64,000 bases of DNA, taken from Roseiarcus sp963823165 (GTDB lineage Bacteria > Pseudomonadota > Alphaproteobacteria > Rhizobiales > Beijerinckiaceae). The number at the start of each line of letters is the position of its first letter. The stretch's first letter is position 1. The DNA lies in assembly GCA_963823165.1 (NCBI GenBank), contig CAWGKV010000001.1, forward strand, positions 558,001-622,000, read 5' to 3'. The notes beneath the pieces were generated by a model. That model searched no databases. It had not been told where the DNA came from and saw only the letters and a list, made by a program, of their open reading frames with translations. The translations under genes and the position numbers were made by a program. Shown piece after piece: positions 1 through 8,250 of this stretch.

Positions 1-626
1 GGCTCCACGAAGGCGCGGCCGAAGCCGCTGACGGGCATGAGAACCCTCATTCCTGCGCCGCCGGCAACGAGAATCGTGCGCAGTACGGATCCCGCGAGCT
101 CGGCAGAAGCCGTTTCGGGCGGAGCGTTGAGCGCAGCCATGGTCAGCGGTCGCAACAATTTGGCGTACGCGAGGTCTCCCGGCGCGACGCTGGCGACGGT
201 CGCGCCGGCGGGAGCCGAGAACAGCCTTCGGGCGGTCCAGAAATCCGAAAACCTCAAGCCGGCGCCTCGCCGCTTTCCACTGAGCAGCCACCATGGCGCT
301 CGGCCCATGTTGGGTCGCAGGCGCCATCGCTGGCCTGTCGCAAAATCGGCGAAGGCGACCCCGGGTTCCGCGTCTTCCTGCCATTCGCCGCGCGCGCCGA
401 TCGCTTCGATCAGCGAAAGCGACGCCTTCCAGCAAGAGAGCAGGGGGAAATTGCCGGTGTCGAAGTCGAGGCCGAGCGCGTCGTCGTGAAAAGTCCGCCG
501 CCGCCCGCCCGGATAAGGCGCGCACTCGTGCACGATCACGTCGCGCCGTCCGTCTGCGGCCAGCGATCGCGCTGCGGCCAGCCCCGCTGCGCCCGCGCCG
601 ACAATGTGAACGACAGGACGTTTCAT
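1..626 (-). CDS. hpnE: Hydroxysqualene dehydroxylase HpnE, partial (3' part beyond window)
   Basis: The reading frame opens with an ATG at 626 and runs off the left edge, so about 208 N-terminal residues are visible. It begins with a Rossmann FAD site (VHIVGAGAAGLAAARSLA, residues 6-23), followed by the second flavin motif PGGRRRTFHD. A central PWWLLSGKR segment and a PLTMAALNAPPETAS segment match the squalene-associated FAD desaturase family HpnE. In the HpnC-D-E pathway this enzyme reduces hydroxysqualene to squalene for hopanoids. Other hpn genes would lie to the left, outside the window. It is transcribed divergently from the amino-sugar genes. A generic amine-oxidase-fold protein is the alternative, but the middle motifs favour HpnE. 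Confidence 0.82.
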   Translation of the reverse strand, partial: MKRPVVHIVGAGAAGLAAARSLAADGRRDVIVHECAPYPGGRRRTFHDDALGLDFDTGNFPLLSCWKASLSLIEAIGARGEWQEDAEPGVAFADFATGQRWRLRPNMGRAPWWLLSGKRRGAGLRFSDFWTARRLFSAPAGATVASVAPGDLAYAKLLRPLTMAALNAPPETASAELAGSVLRTILVAGGAGMRVLMPVSGFGRAFVE

Positions 627-797
627 AGCGGTCTGGTCGGCTCCTTGGCCCTCATGTGCGGCGACGAATCGGCGATGCGAAACCGGAAGCCATGCGGCAG
701 AGAGAAACATGTCAACTTTGGGGCGTTTGGACCATGGGGGACTCGCCACGGGATCAAAAATGTCGGAATTAGCCCCTGCCGAGGCGCCGAGAGAGCA

Positions 798-1754
798 ATG
801 CGAGTCACCCGAGATGCGGTTCATGTCGCCGCCGCGACATCGGGGCGGCCGTCACCCGCAACGGATGCGCCGCGCTGGTACGTCGGCGTCGATGGCGGCG
901 CGACGCGCTGTCGCGCTCGCGTTCGCGACATCGCCGGCGCGGTGCTGGCGGACTCGGAGGGCGACGCCGCCAATATCCATGTCGACTTCGATTGCGCCGT
1001 CTCGGTCATGCGCTCCGTCGTTGGGCAAGCGTTGCGCAAGGCCAGCATTGGAGCCGGCGACCGCCCCTGCGTCGCCGTCGGGCTCGGGCTGGCCGGACTC
1101 AGCGACGCGGCGGACGCCGCCCGTGTGGCGGCGGCGTTCGAGGGCTATGCTCTAACCCGCGCCGCCAATGACGCGACGACCGCCTGCATCGGCGCGCATG
1201 CGGGCGCCGATGGCGGCCTCGTCATCGCCGGCACCGGCTCGGCGGCGATCGCCCGCGTCGCCGGGGCGGAAACCATCGTCGGCGGACGCGGCTTCGCGCT
1301 GGGAGACGGCGGCTCGGGGTCCCATATGGGGCTGGCCGCGCTGCGCGCCGCCACGCTGGCGTTCGACGATCTCGGGTCCCGGACGGAGCTGACCGACGAA
1401 ATTCTGGGCGCATTCGATGGCGACGTGGTCCGGATGGCCCGGTGGGCCCGCAATGCAAAGCCCGGGGACTACGGCTCGTTCGCTCCTCGCGTTTTTCGCT
1501 GCGCCGGAAAGTCCGATCCCGTCGCGCTCGCCATAGCCGCATCGGCCGCACGCGCGATCGGCGTGCTGGTCCGCAGAGTCGTCGCGCTCGGAGCCCAGAG
1601 AGTAGCGCTCGTCGGCGGCGTCGGGGAGGCTCTGCGCCCTTATCTCGATCATGATATCGCCGCGCTGCTGAAGCGCCCGTTATACGATGCGACGGACGGC
1701 GCGATCCTGATGGCGGGCGGCGCCGTCTCAACCGGGGGAGACATGGTCGAATGA
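798..1754 (+). CDS. N-acetylglucosamine kinase, BadF/BadG ATPase family
   Basis: Predicted 318-residue sugar kinase that would phosphorylate N-acetylglucosamine for the deacetylase encoded next. The actin-fold phosphate-1 loop is YVGVDGGATRC near the N-terminus. The adenosine and sugar-binding region is VIAGTGSAAIAR followed by GGRGFALGDGGSGSHMG, typical of BadF/BadG/BcrA/BcrD kinases acting on amino sugars. The frame is open from 486. I prefer the ATG at 798 because it lies just ahead of the first conserved segment. The stop overlaps the nagA start by four bases (ATGA), indicating translational coupling. Substrate assignment rests mainly on the nagA neighbour. Confidence 0.8.
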   Translation: MRVTRDAVHVAAATSGRPSPATDAPRWYVGVDGGATRCRARVRDIAGAVLADSEGDAANIHVDFDCAVSVMRSVVGQALRKASIGAGDRPCVAVGLGLAGLSDAADAARVAAAFEGYALTRAANDATTACIGAHAGADGGLVIAGTGSAAIARVAGAETIVGGRGFALGDGGSGSHMGLAALRAATLAFDDLGSRTELTDEILGAFDGDVVRMARWARNAKPGDYGSFAPRVFRCAGKSDPVALAIAASAARAIGVLVRRVVALGAQRVALVGGVGEALRPYLDHDIAALLKRPLYDATDGAILMAGGAVSTGGDMVE

Positions 1755-2902
1755 GAGTCTTCTACGGCGCGCGGCTGTTCGACGGCGAGCGCTTTCTCGA
1801 CGATCATGCGCTCGTCGTCGAGAGCGGCTCGATTCGCGCGCTCGTCGATCTCGAGGACCGTCCGCGCGGCGGCCAAGAGATCGATCTCGGCGGCGGCGTT
1901 CTCGCCCCCGGCTTCATCGACTGGCAGATCAACGGCGGCGGCGGCGTCCTGTTCAACGCCGAGCCGACGGTCGAGGCGATCGCCAGAATCGCCCACGCCC
2001 ACCGTAAGGAGGGCGTGACCGGCTTTCTGCCGACCGTCGTCACCGATGCGCCGGACGTGCTCGCCGCGGCGCTGACGGCGGCGCGCAAGGCGCATGTCCG
2101 GGTGCCCGGCGCGCTCGGCGTGCATGTCGAGGGACCGTTCATCGATCCGCGCCGCAAGGGCGTGCATCCGGCCGAATTCATCCGCCCGATGCGGGAGACG
2201 GACGCCGAGGCGCTGATCGCCATGCGCGCCGGCGCCATGGTGGTGACGCTCGCGCCCGCCTCGGCCCCGCTCGAGCTGATCGCCCGGCTCGCCCATGCCG
2301 GGATCGTCGTCAGCCTCGGTCATTCGGAGGCGACCGCCGAGGAGGCCTCTTCGGTTTTCGACGCCGGGGCGCGGGCGGCTACGCACCTCTTCAACGCCAT
2401 GAGCCAGCTCAATTCGCGGGCGCCGGGCGTGGTCGGGGCGGCCCTCTCCGATCCGCGGATCATCTGCGGCCTCATCGCCGACGGCGAGCACGCCCACCCG
2501 GCGGCCTATCGCGCGGCCCTCGCTGCAAAGGGACCGGCCGGAATAGCGCTCGTCTCGGACGCCATGCCGGCCGCCGCCGGCGGCCCCGACTCCTTCGAAC
2601 TGCAGGGGCGCCGGGTGAGGCGGGTGGGCTCGAAGCTGGTCGACGAGAACGGCACGCTCGCCGGGGCCGCGATCACCATGCCCGACGCCGTCCGCTATGT
2701 CGCAATGACCCTCGGCCTGCCGCTCGCAGCGGCATTGACGATGGCGACGCTGACCCCGGCGCGGCTCCTCGGCCTCGACGGCCGGATCGGCCGCCTCGCG
2801 CCGGGCTTCGCCGCCGACCTCGTGCACCTGACCGACGCGCTCGACGTGGTGGGCGTGTGGGTCGGAGGGGAAGGATTGCGGGAGGCCGACGCGCTGGGGT
2901 GA
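1751..2902 (+). CDS. nagA: N-acetylglucosamine-6-phosphate deacetylase NagA
   Basis: A 383-residue amidohydrolase that deacetylates GlcNAc-6-phosphate, releasing acetate and glucosamine-6-phosphate in the cytoplasm. Visible family motifs, in order: FIDWQINGGGG, the metal site HVEGPFIDPRRKGVHP, the His of LGHSEAT, the substrate loop THLFNAMSQLNSRAPG, and the catalytic Asp in LVSDAMPA. Length is normal for NagA. It is coupled to the upstream kinase by an ATGA overlap, so the pair forms a small salvage operon for amino sugars such as peptidoglycan or chitin fragments. No isomerase/deaminase (nagB) or transporter is in the window. Confidence 0.93.
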   Translation: MRVFYGARLFDGERFLDDHALVVESGSIRALVDLEDRPRGGQEIDLGGGVLAPGFIDWQINGGGGVLFNAEPTVEAIARIAHAHRKEGVTGFLPTVVTDAPDVLAAALTAARKAHVRVPGALGVHVEGPFIDPRRKGVHPAEFIRPMRETDAEALIAMRAGAMVVTLAPASAPLELIARLAHAGIVVSLGHSEATAEEASSVFDAGARAATHLFNAMSQLNSRAPGVVGAALSDPRIICGLIADGEHAHPAAYRAALAAKGPAGIALVSDAMPAAAGGPDSFELQGRRVRRVGSKLVDENGTLAGAAITMPDAVRYVAMTLGLPLAAALTMATLTPARLLGLDGRIGRLAPGFAADLVHLTDALDVVGVWVGGEGLREADALG

Positions 2903-2944
2903 TCCGAGGCCCGAGCTCAGCGATCGAGCCGGCTGAATCCGTTA

Positions 2945-3555
2945 ATACACTTCGGTTAAGCGATAATCCGAAAATCGCTGCGATGAAATATGCAGAAACT
3001 GTCCGTTGAACCCGCTTCCGTCCCCCCGAATTGGACGGAGCTGGCCGCGGCGGCTTTCCTCACGCATCGCCCACTGGCGCCCCGAAGACCCAAGCCGCGG
3101 AACGTTCCGCCAAAGCTCGGGAGCACCGGAGCAAAGCCGGGGATAGCCGAATCCAAGCAAAAGTCTTCCAGGAATCGGCTGTTCTCAATGGGTTACGCCG
3201 GAATCCAAATTGTTTTGGAACTCCCAAGCTGTGAAGTTCGTCGACCCCCTCGCCCGCGAAGCGGGAGAGGACAGTCGCGATGCCCGTCCCCCTCACCTGG
3301 CGCGGCTTCGCCGCGCCGTCCTCTCCCGCTTCCGCGGGCGAGGGGGTCACCGAACTTCACAGCTTGGGTGCCAACCTCGCTTTCCATCCCGACGCCGTTG
3401 CGGTCCGATCAACCCGGCCTTTATGCCGGTGGGCAATTGAACATGTCAAGAACAAATATGGGGTATTTTAGCATCGACCGACCACGAGCGGCAAACGCGG
3501 TTGGGGGCGGCATAGCGGCCGCGCAAGACGGAAGGTAGCGACCCGCCTGTCACAG
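2945..3555. repeat. Dispersed non-coding element, copy 1
   Basis: No convincing gene lies between 2903 and 3717. Most of this gap is a diverged, reverse-complement copy of 59640-60320. By eye, 2945-3220 matches the reverse complement of about 60060-60320: both carry the CTTCGGTT..GCGA..CCGAAAATCG core, GTCCGTT.AACCCGCTTCCG, and the AAAGCTCGG..GCACCGGAGCAAAGCC block. 3369-3555 matches the reverse complement of about 59640-59830 (GCCAACCTCGCTTTCCATCC, then GCGCAAGACGGAAGG and CGCCTGTCACAGG). The middle differs because copy 1 contains a separate palindromic insertion. No shared long reading frame explains the conservation. Nothing recognisable is seen in 3556-3717. Confidence 0.75.
3223..3368. 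repeat. 146-bp element with perfect 18-bp terminal inverted repeats
   Basis: The ends are exact inverted copies: CCCAAGCTGTGAAGTTCG at 3223-3240 and its reverse complement at 3351-3368. The inner arms continue the symmetry (CCCCCTCGCCCGCGAAGCGGGAG against its partner around 3319-3348), so the whole element can fold into one long hairpin. It interrupts the dispersed element at exactly the point where copy 2 has unrelated sequence. It resembles a MITE or long palindromic intergenic repeat. No target-site duplication is obvious, and it encodes no protein. Confidence 0.75.
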
Positions 3556-3717
3556 GCAATGAGCTCGAGGATTGATGGAAAATCGCTCCTGCAAGGCAAC
3601 AGCGGAATAATTTGCCGGAACAGTGAATTACGCCTCATGAGCAATAAGCCCTTCCGGCGAGGCGGCCTTCATTCGTCTCAGAAGGCACGTCGTGCGGGGG
3701 AGACTAAAAACATGGCG

Positions 3718-5277
3718 TCAGTGCACGCGCTCCTTCATCGCCGTCTGCGCCGCGACCGCGCCTGACTTCATCGCGCCGCTGAAGCCGAACGCGCCGGCGA
3801 AGGACGACGCGAGATAGACGCCGGGAATCGGCGTTCTGGCCGAAATCGGCATGCCACGCAGGATGCCGCGCTCGAACGGCAGCGGCGCGAAGCCGTAGAT
3901 TGCGCCGGCGGGCGTGTTCATGAAATTGTGCATCGAACGGGCGTTGAGGAACATGCGCTCGACGACCGCGGCCCCGAAGCCGGGATAGTCGCGCTCGAGC
4001 GCCGCCTGGAACGCGTCGAGCCAGCGCTCACGGCGGTCCTTTTCGTCCTCAGGCGAGAGCGCCGCCCAATTGTCGAACCGGTCGAGCCCGGTGACGCTGA
4101 CCAGCACGGGCCCGTCGCCGAGCCCGCTGTCGATCGCGCCGTAATTGACGAGGCCGAAGCCGGGCAGCCTCCCGCCGGGATCGTGCGCCAACAACCTCGC
4201 GCTTTCGCCATACTGCGCCATCGATCTCATCCAGTCGGGGATCGCGATCAGACTGTAACGGTCGAGGCCGATCGTCGCCGGCTGGACCTCGAGCCCGAAA
4301 TGCACGGTGAACAGCGAGGTCGATAGCGGCCGGCCGAGATAGGCGTGGGCGATCTCCGCCCTTTCGGCGTCCGGAAGCATGTGCGCGAGCACGTGCGGAG
4401 CGCAATTGGCGAAGACCTGTTTGGCCCCGACGCGCTGCTCGTCGCCCTTGCTCTTGGCGTCGGCATGGCGGACATAGGCCGGGCGGCCGGCGGCGTCGAA
4501 GTCGATTCCGACCGCCACGCGGCCGAGCAGCACCGCTCCGCCCTCAGCCATCGCGACCCTCGCGAGCTTCATCGACAGGACCCGCGATCCGCCCTTGATG
4601 TATCGGCCGCCCGCCTTGAGGAACCCGCCCTGCGCGATGGCGAAAATCGGCCAGGCCAGGCGTTTGGGATCGGCGGCGTAGTAGCCGAGATTGGCGGCGA
4701 CCGCGAACTTGGCGGGCTCGTCGTCGCCGAGATGGCGCTCGAGAATATCCGCCGCGGATGCCCGCCAGTCGTGGACGAGGCCCCGCGACTCTACGAGGCC
4801 GCGAATCAGTTTGCCCAACGATCTTTCTTCCTGCGCCTCGCTCAGCTCGGCTGCTCCGTCGACGATGCGCTCGATGGCGCTGAGGAGCCTGGCGAAGCCC
4901 TCCCTGCTCTTCGGGAACCGGCTGCTCAGCGCATGGCGGGCGGCGTCGAAGCCGACCGGCAGGTCAAAAATCTCGCCGATCGGGCCGCCCTTGACCGAAT
5001 AGAACGGGTCGACGGGAATCCACTCGATCTCGTCGAGGAGGCCGAGCTCCTTCAGGATCGCGTGCTTCGGGTCGCCTGGATAATGCGGATCGGCCGTCTG
5101 GTGCAGGGCCGGCTCGATGGTCAGCGCCCCCTTCTTGAAGGCGGAGGCCGCCCCGCCGACGCTGTGATTGCGCTCGATCACGCAGACCTTGCGGCCCGCC
5201 TTGGCGAGCAGCGCCGCGGCCGTGAGCCCGCCGAGGCCCGAGCCGATGACGACGGCGTCGAAGGCGTTTTCGCTCAT
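3718..5277 (-). CDS. FAD-dependent phytoene-desaturase/CrtI-like oxidoreductase
   Basis: A 519-residue flavoprotein. The N-terminal dinucleotide fold reads VVIGSGLGGLTAAALLAKAG (residues 9-28), followed by the CrtI/carotenoid isomerase signature VGGAASAFKKGA. The C-terminus has the family FAD segment PGVYLASSFAGAFGFSGAMKSG. This fold covers carotenoid desaturases, carotenoid isomerases and retinol-saturase-like enzymes. The substrate cannot be decided from sequence and no crt gene is adjacent. Start ATG at 5277 is preferred because AGAGG lies a few bases upstream; an in-frame ATG at 5328 would add 17 poorly conserved residues. It stands alone between two intergenic regions. Confidence 0.75.
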   Translation of the reverse strand: MSENAFDAVVIGSGLGGLTAAALLAKAGRKVCVIERNHSVGGAASAFKKGALTIEPALHQTADPHYPGDPKHAILKELGLLDEIEWIPVDPFYSVKGGPIGEIFDLPVGFDAARHALSSRFPKSREGFARLLSAIERIVDGAAELSEAQEERSLGKLIRGLVESRGLVHDWRASAADILERHLGDDEPAKFAVAANLGYYAADPKRLAWPIFAIAQGGFLKAGGRYIKGGSRVLSMKLARVAMAEGGAVLLGRVAVGIDFDAAGRPAYVRHADAKSKGDEQRVGAKQVFANCAPHVLAHMLPDAERAEIAHAYLGRPLSTSLFTVHFGLEVQPATIGLDRYSLIAIPDWMRSMAQYGESARLLAHDPGGRLPGFGLVNYGAIDSGLGDGPVLVSVTGLDRFDNWAALSPEDEKDRRERWLDAFQAALERDYPGFGAAVVERMFLNARSMHNFMNTPAGAIYGFAPLPFERGILRGMPISARTPIPGVYLASSFAGAFGFSGAMKSGAVAAQTAMKERVH

Positions 5278-5680
5278 TTGCAAACCTCTGCCCACCGAGC
5301 CCGACTGCTCCGATCGTTTCGGATGCATGGTCAGTTTATCCGGGGTCGAGACGATGCGCTTTGATCGCCGTCAAACAGCGTCGCCCGACTGCGAAGCGAG
5401 GGGTCACGGCCTGACAGAGATGGCCGGGCAAAAGCTCAGCCTGATTCGCCCGAGGATTTTTCCAGCGAACCCGCGCTGCGCAGGAGGTGACATCGATTCC
5501 GAGTTCGTTGGCGTGACAATGGCGCAAATCTCGAGCATCAGGATGCCAAGCTTAGTGGACGCCAGGCCGTCATGGCAGGGCCCGGCCCGGCTCGAACCGG
5601 TCATCCGCGCTCAACGCATCAGGTCCCTCCATTCAGGGCTTCCCGCTCGAAAGTCGCAGCCATTGTGACCTTCGTGTGTT

Positions 5681-5726
5681 CTTCGCGTTCTTCGTGTTGA
5701 AAAGAATAAACACGAAGAACGCAAAG
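5681..5726. repeat. Perfect-looking 18-bp hairpin
   Basis: CTTCGCGTTCTTCGTGTT at 5681-5698 pairs with 5709-5726 at 17 of 18 positions around a 10-base AT-rich loop. No T-tract follows on either strand, so it is not a standard intrinsic terminator. The TTCTTCGTGTT wording is typical of dispersed intergenic repeats. Confidence 0.6.
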
Positions 5727-5804
5727 ATCTCAGCAAGGGCACTAGAGAGTCACGACTCAGACTTTCGCGTAAAGCGCCCTTGTCGAAGGCAAAGGGCCCC
5801 GAAA

Positions 5805-5892
5805 ACCTGCCCTGAGCCAGGCGAAGGGGATGCCCGCTGGCTACGAGCGCCCTTCAAGGCGCCCGCTTCGCCGGTTCCTCAGGGTGAGGGCG
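5805..5892. repeat. REP-like palindromic intergenic repeat
   Basis: CCCTGAG..CAGGCGAAGG on the left is echoed in inverted form on the right by CGCTTCGCCGG..CCTCAGGGTGAGG. This is the common alphaproteobacterial intergenic palindrome class. It lies just downstream of the stop codon of the secreted protein gene at 5908 and could protect that transcript's 3' end. Without a genome-wide count this is recognition by pattern only. Confidence 0.55.
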
Positions 5893-5907
5893 GCGGGGGT
5901 TTAGTGA

Positions 5908-6411
5908 CTATTGCGCGGTGAATTCTATGCAGGGGTCAGGATTCCCGCAATGTTGGCCCGATCCGAATTTCAGGCGTGAACTGCCTCCTGCAATCGAGGC
6001 CGACATTCCCGCCAGACTCGGGCCGAGAAGGGCAGGGGCCTGGTCAATACGGTCGAGTTTAACCTGGTATCTGTTTTCCGCGTATGAACAGACGCTCATC
6101 GCGCCGCTGATCCAAGTGCTCCCGTCGGGCTTCTTGCCAATAAATTGCAGCTCATCGCCCGGCCCCGCATTGATGGACAAGAACAGCGGCTGGTTGTCTT
6201 TTTGATGCAGCTCCCTCCATTTTGCGCTGAGCTTTTTCTCGAATAGCTGCCGGGGGCTCTTCAGACATTCTTGAGCGGAAGCAGATCCAGATACGGAAAG
6301 GCCAAGCGCCAGGCAAAACGCAAGAACGGCCATTGGATAGAATTTTCTACCCGCTTCGTTGCGCAGCAAATGCGCAACGCAGCCGGCTGGCCAAGCAAAT
6401 CCTTCCTTCAT
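5908..6411 (-). CDS. Secreted protein of unknown function
   Basis: I do not recognise this 167-residue protein. From the ATG at 6411, which has GGGAGGA upstream, it has a basic N-terminus and then a hydrophobic stretch MAVLAFCLALGLSVSGSASA, ending in a typical signal-peptidase site before QEC. The mature part is about 120 residues, polar, with four cysteines (QECLKSP, SVCSYAE, GQHCGNP, DPCIE) that could form two disulfides in the periplasm. A start at the internal Met 27 is possible and would give a shorter signal peptide. The frame is open to 6552, but the extra residues look non-coding. It has no operon partner. Confidence 0.55.
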   Translation of the reverse strand: MKEGFAWPAGCVAHLLRNEAGRKFYPMAVLAFCLALGLSVSGSASAQECLKSPRQLFEKKLSAKWRELHQKDNQPLFLSINAGPGDELQFIGKKPDGSTWISGAMSVCSYAENRYQVKLDRIDQAPALLGPSLAGMSASIAGGSSRLKFGSGQHCGNPDPCIEFTAQ

Positions 6412-6679
6412 CCTGCGTCCTCCCATCGAACCATCGGCGCTATGCCGAAGCCGACCTCGGTCTCGGCCGCCCCAGCAACATCCGTTATGCGATTGCCATG
6501 TGGAGCAGAAATCGGGTGCAAGAAAGTCCGCTCTCCGCCATTCCTGTGACATTCCTGCAAGCGATCGGCTTCCCGCTTGCGCCGAAGCTCCGGTGGCGGC
6601 TTCGGTCAGTCCGGCTCTCCCGTCGGTCAGTCAGCCCGCGTCGGGGCGCCGAACGGGACGTTGACGCCCGGCGCGAGGA

Positions 6680-7472
6680 TCACGTAGGCGCGGCGCGCCG
6701 GAAAGCCGCGAGCGTCGCGTCGTCGGCGGGATAGAAAGCTTCGAGCGACAGTTCCGCCAGCGTGAGATCGACCGCAGTGCCGAAAACGGTGACGGTGCTG
6801 AGGAACGACAGAACGCCGGCGTGGGACCTCAGGCGCAAGGGAACGACGATGCCGTCCGGCGGCGCAGACCCGGGGCGCTTCACGGTCTTGCCCCCGTAGC
6901 CTTCGCATTCTGCGAGCAAAACTTCGATCGCCGGGTCGGCCGTCAGCGTCGCCTGCCGCCGCAGGCGTTCGATGAGGTGCGCCCGCCATTCCGGCAGATT
7001 GGCGATCAAGGGGGCGAGACCGCGCGGGTGAAGCGAAAGACGCATCACGTTGACCGGCGGCGCGAGCAGGCTCGGGTCCGCGCCGACGAGGAGCGGCGTC
7101 ACAGCGGCGTTCGCCTGTACGAGGTTCCAATGGCGGTCCACGGTCAGCGCAGGATAGGGCAGATGGGCCTCGAGCAAGCGCTCGATCGTCGCCAGAGCGG
7201 GCTTGAGCGAAGGGTTCGCCCAGCGGGCGGTCGAGGAAGACGGGGGCGAAACCGGCGGCGTTGAGAAGCGCGTTGCGCTCGCGCAGCGGCACTTCGAGCG
7301 CGCTCGCCAAATGCAGGACCATGTCGCGCGACGGGGCGGCGCGCCCGCTCTCGATGAAGCTGACATGCTTCTGGGAGACTCTGGCCTCGAGCGCGAGTTC
7401 GAGCTGGCTCATGCGCCTTTTCTCCCGCCAGGAGCGAAACATTTTTCCGACGAGGGCGACCGGCTGGCTCAT
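6680..7472 (-). pseudogene. XRE-family regulator with MmyB-like ligand domain, frameshifted
   Basis: Residues 1-87 (from ATG 7472) give an XRE helix-turn-helix (RRMSQLELALEARVSQKHVS, then FIESGRAAPSRDMVLHLASA) followed by NAAGFAPVFLDRPLGEP. The downstream frame continues without a gap with SLKPALATIERLLEAHLPYP and ALTVDRHWNLVQANAAV, the hallmark of the MmyB-like ligand-binding domain, and ends at 6680. Removing one base near 7211 joins both halves into a normal 263-residue protein. The break is therefore either a real inactivating insertion or a sequencing error. Such regulators usually control a divergent neighbour, here the NTF2-like gene at 7630, through the 157-base intergenic region. Confidence 0.8.
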
Positions 7473-7629
7473 TGCTCATCCCTGGCCCTCGGCTGGTAGC
7501 GTTCGCAACGACCTCGAGGGTAATCGACGCAAGTTTTTTCCGCGCTTCGGTTACTCCGCTGGTAGTCGACGGAGGACCCCGCGCCCAGCCATCCTGCGAC
7601 CGTCCACAGGCAACCCGACGGAGTTTACA

Positions 7630-7989
7630 ATGAAGGATCCCGGCCATATCGCCGAAGATTATATCGCGGCCTGGAACGAAACCGACGCCGTAGCCCGCCG
7701 CGCGAAACTCAGTGACGGATGGACGAGGGCGGCGGCTTACGCCGACCCGGTCGCCCGCGCGGAAGGGTTGACTGCGATCAACGACATGATCGCCAGCGTG
7801 CAGCGGCAATTCCCCGCCTTCCGCTTTGCGCTCGCGGGCGCTCCCTCAGGCCACGGCGAATTCGTGCGCTTTCGCTGGACGTTGGGGCCGGACGGAGGCG
7901 AACCTCCGGTCGAGGGCAGCGACGTTCTTGTGATGGAGGGCGGCAAGATCGGCCGCGTGATCGGCTTCCTCGACAAGGTTCCCCAATAG
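7630..7989 (+). CDS. NTF2/SnoaL-like small protein
   Basis: A 119-residue protein from ATG 7630. The pattern HIAEDYIAAWNETDAVARR, then AYADPVARAEGLTAIND, FRFALAGAPSGHGEFVRFRW and a final MEGGKIGRVIGFLDK is that of the SnoaL/NTF2 cone fold. Family members include ketosteroid-isomerase-like enzymes and small ligand-binding proteins, so no reaction can be named. It is divergent from the XRE/MmyB-type regulator; such regulator-SnoaL pairs are common and suggest control by that regulator. It is followed by 260 bases without a gene. Confidence 0.72.
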   Translation: MKDPGHIAEDYIAAWNETDAVARRAKLSDGWTRAAAYADPVARAEGLTAINDMIASVQRQFPAFRFALAGAPSGHGEFVRFRWTLGPDGGEPPVEGSDVLVMEGGKIGRVIGFLDKVPQ

Positions 7990-8250
7990 GGAAGCGAACC
8001 GGCCGGGCCCGCGCTGCGGACGCGGCGCCCGGCGCATTCGGACGGGCGGCCCGTAATGGGTGGACGGACTTCGTCTGAAGACACGAAGGCGACCCTCACA
8101 TCAGTTGCGGCAGCGATCGGCGGCTCACCTGGCCGTTGGCGGCGCGGGCGCGCCGCGAGATGCTCGGCGGCGGCGCAGTGGGCGAGAAGCGCCGCCCCGT
8201 CGCTGCCCGCCATCAAATCCGCCGGTTCTCGCGCGCCTCCTTGCTTCGGC

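Larger units (their letters stand above)
5278..5907. other. Intergenic region without a supportable gene
   Basis: About 630 bases separate two minus-strand genes. The first 390 bases show nothing I can assign. The rest holds a strong hairpin and a palindromic repeat, listed separately. Frames that stay open here have no start context or family resemblance. Confidence 0.6.

Noticed and set aside
4345..5364. Long open frame opposite the CrtI-like gene
   Set aside because: High-GC antisense shadow: no family resemblance, no ribosome-binding site, and fully covered by a convincing minus-strand gene.
5681..5726. Hairpin as an intrinsic terminator
   Set aside because: No T-tract on either side, and it lies upstream of, not after, the nearest gene ends.
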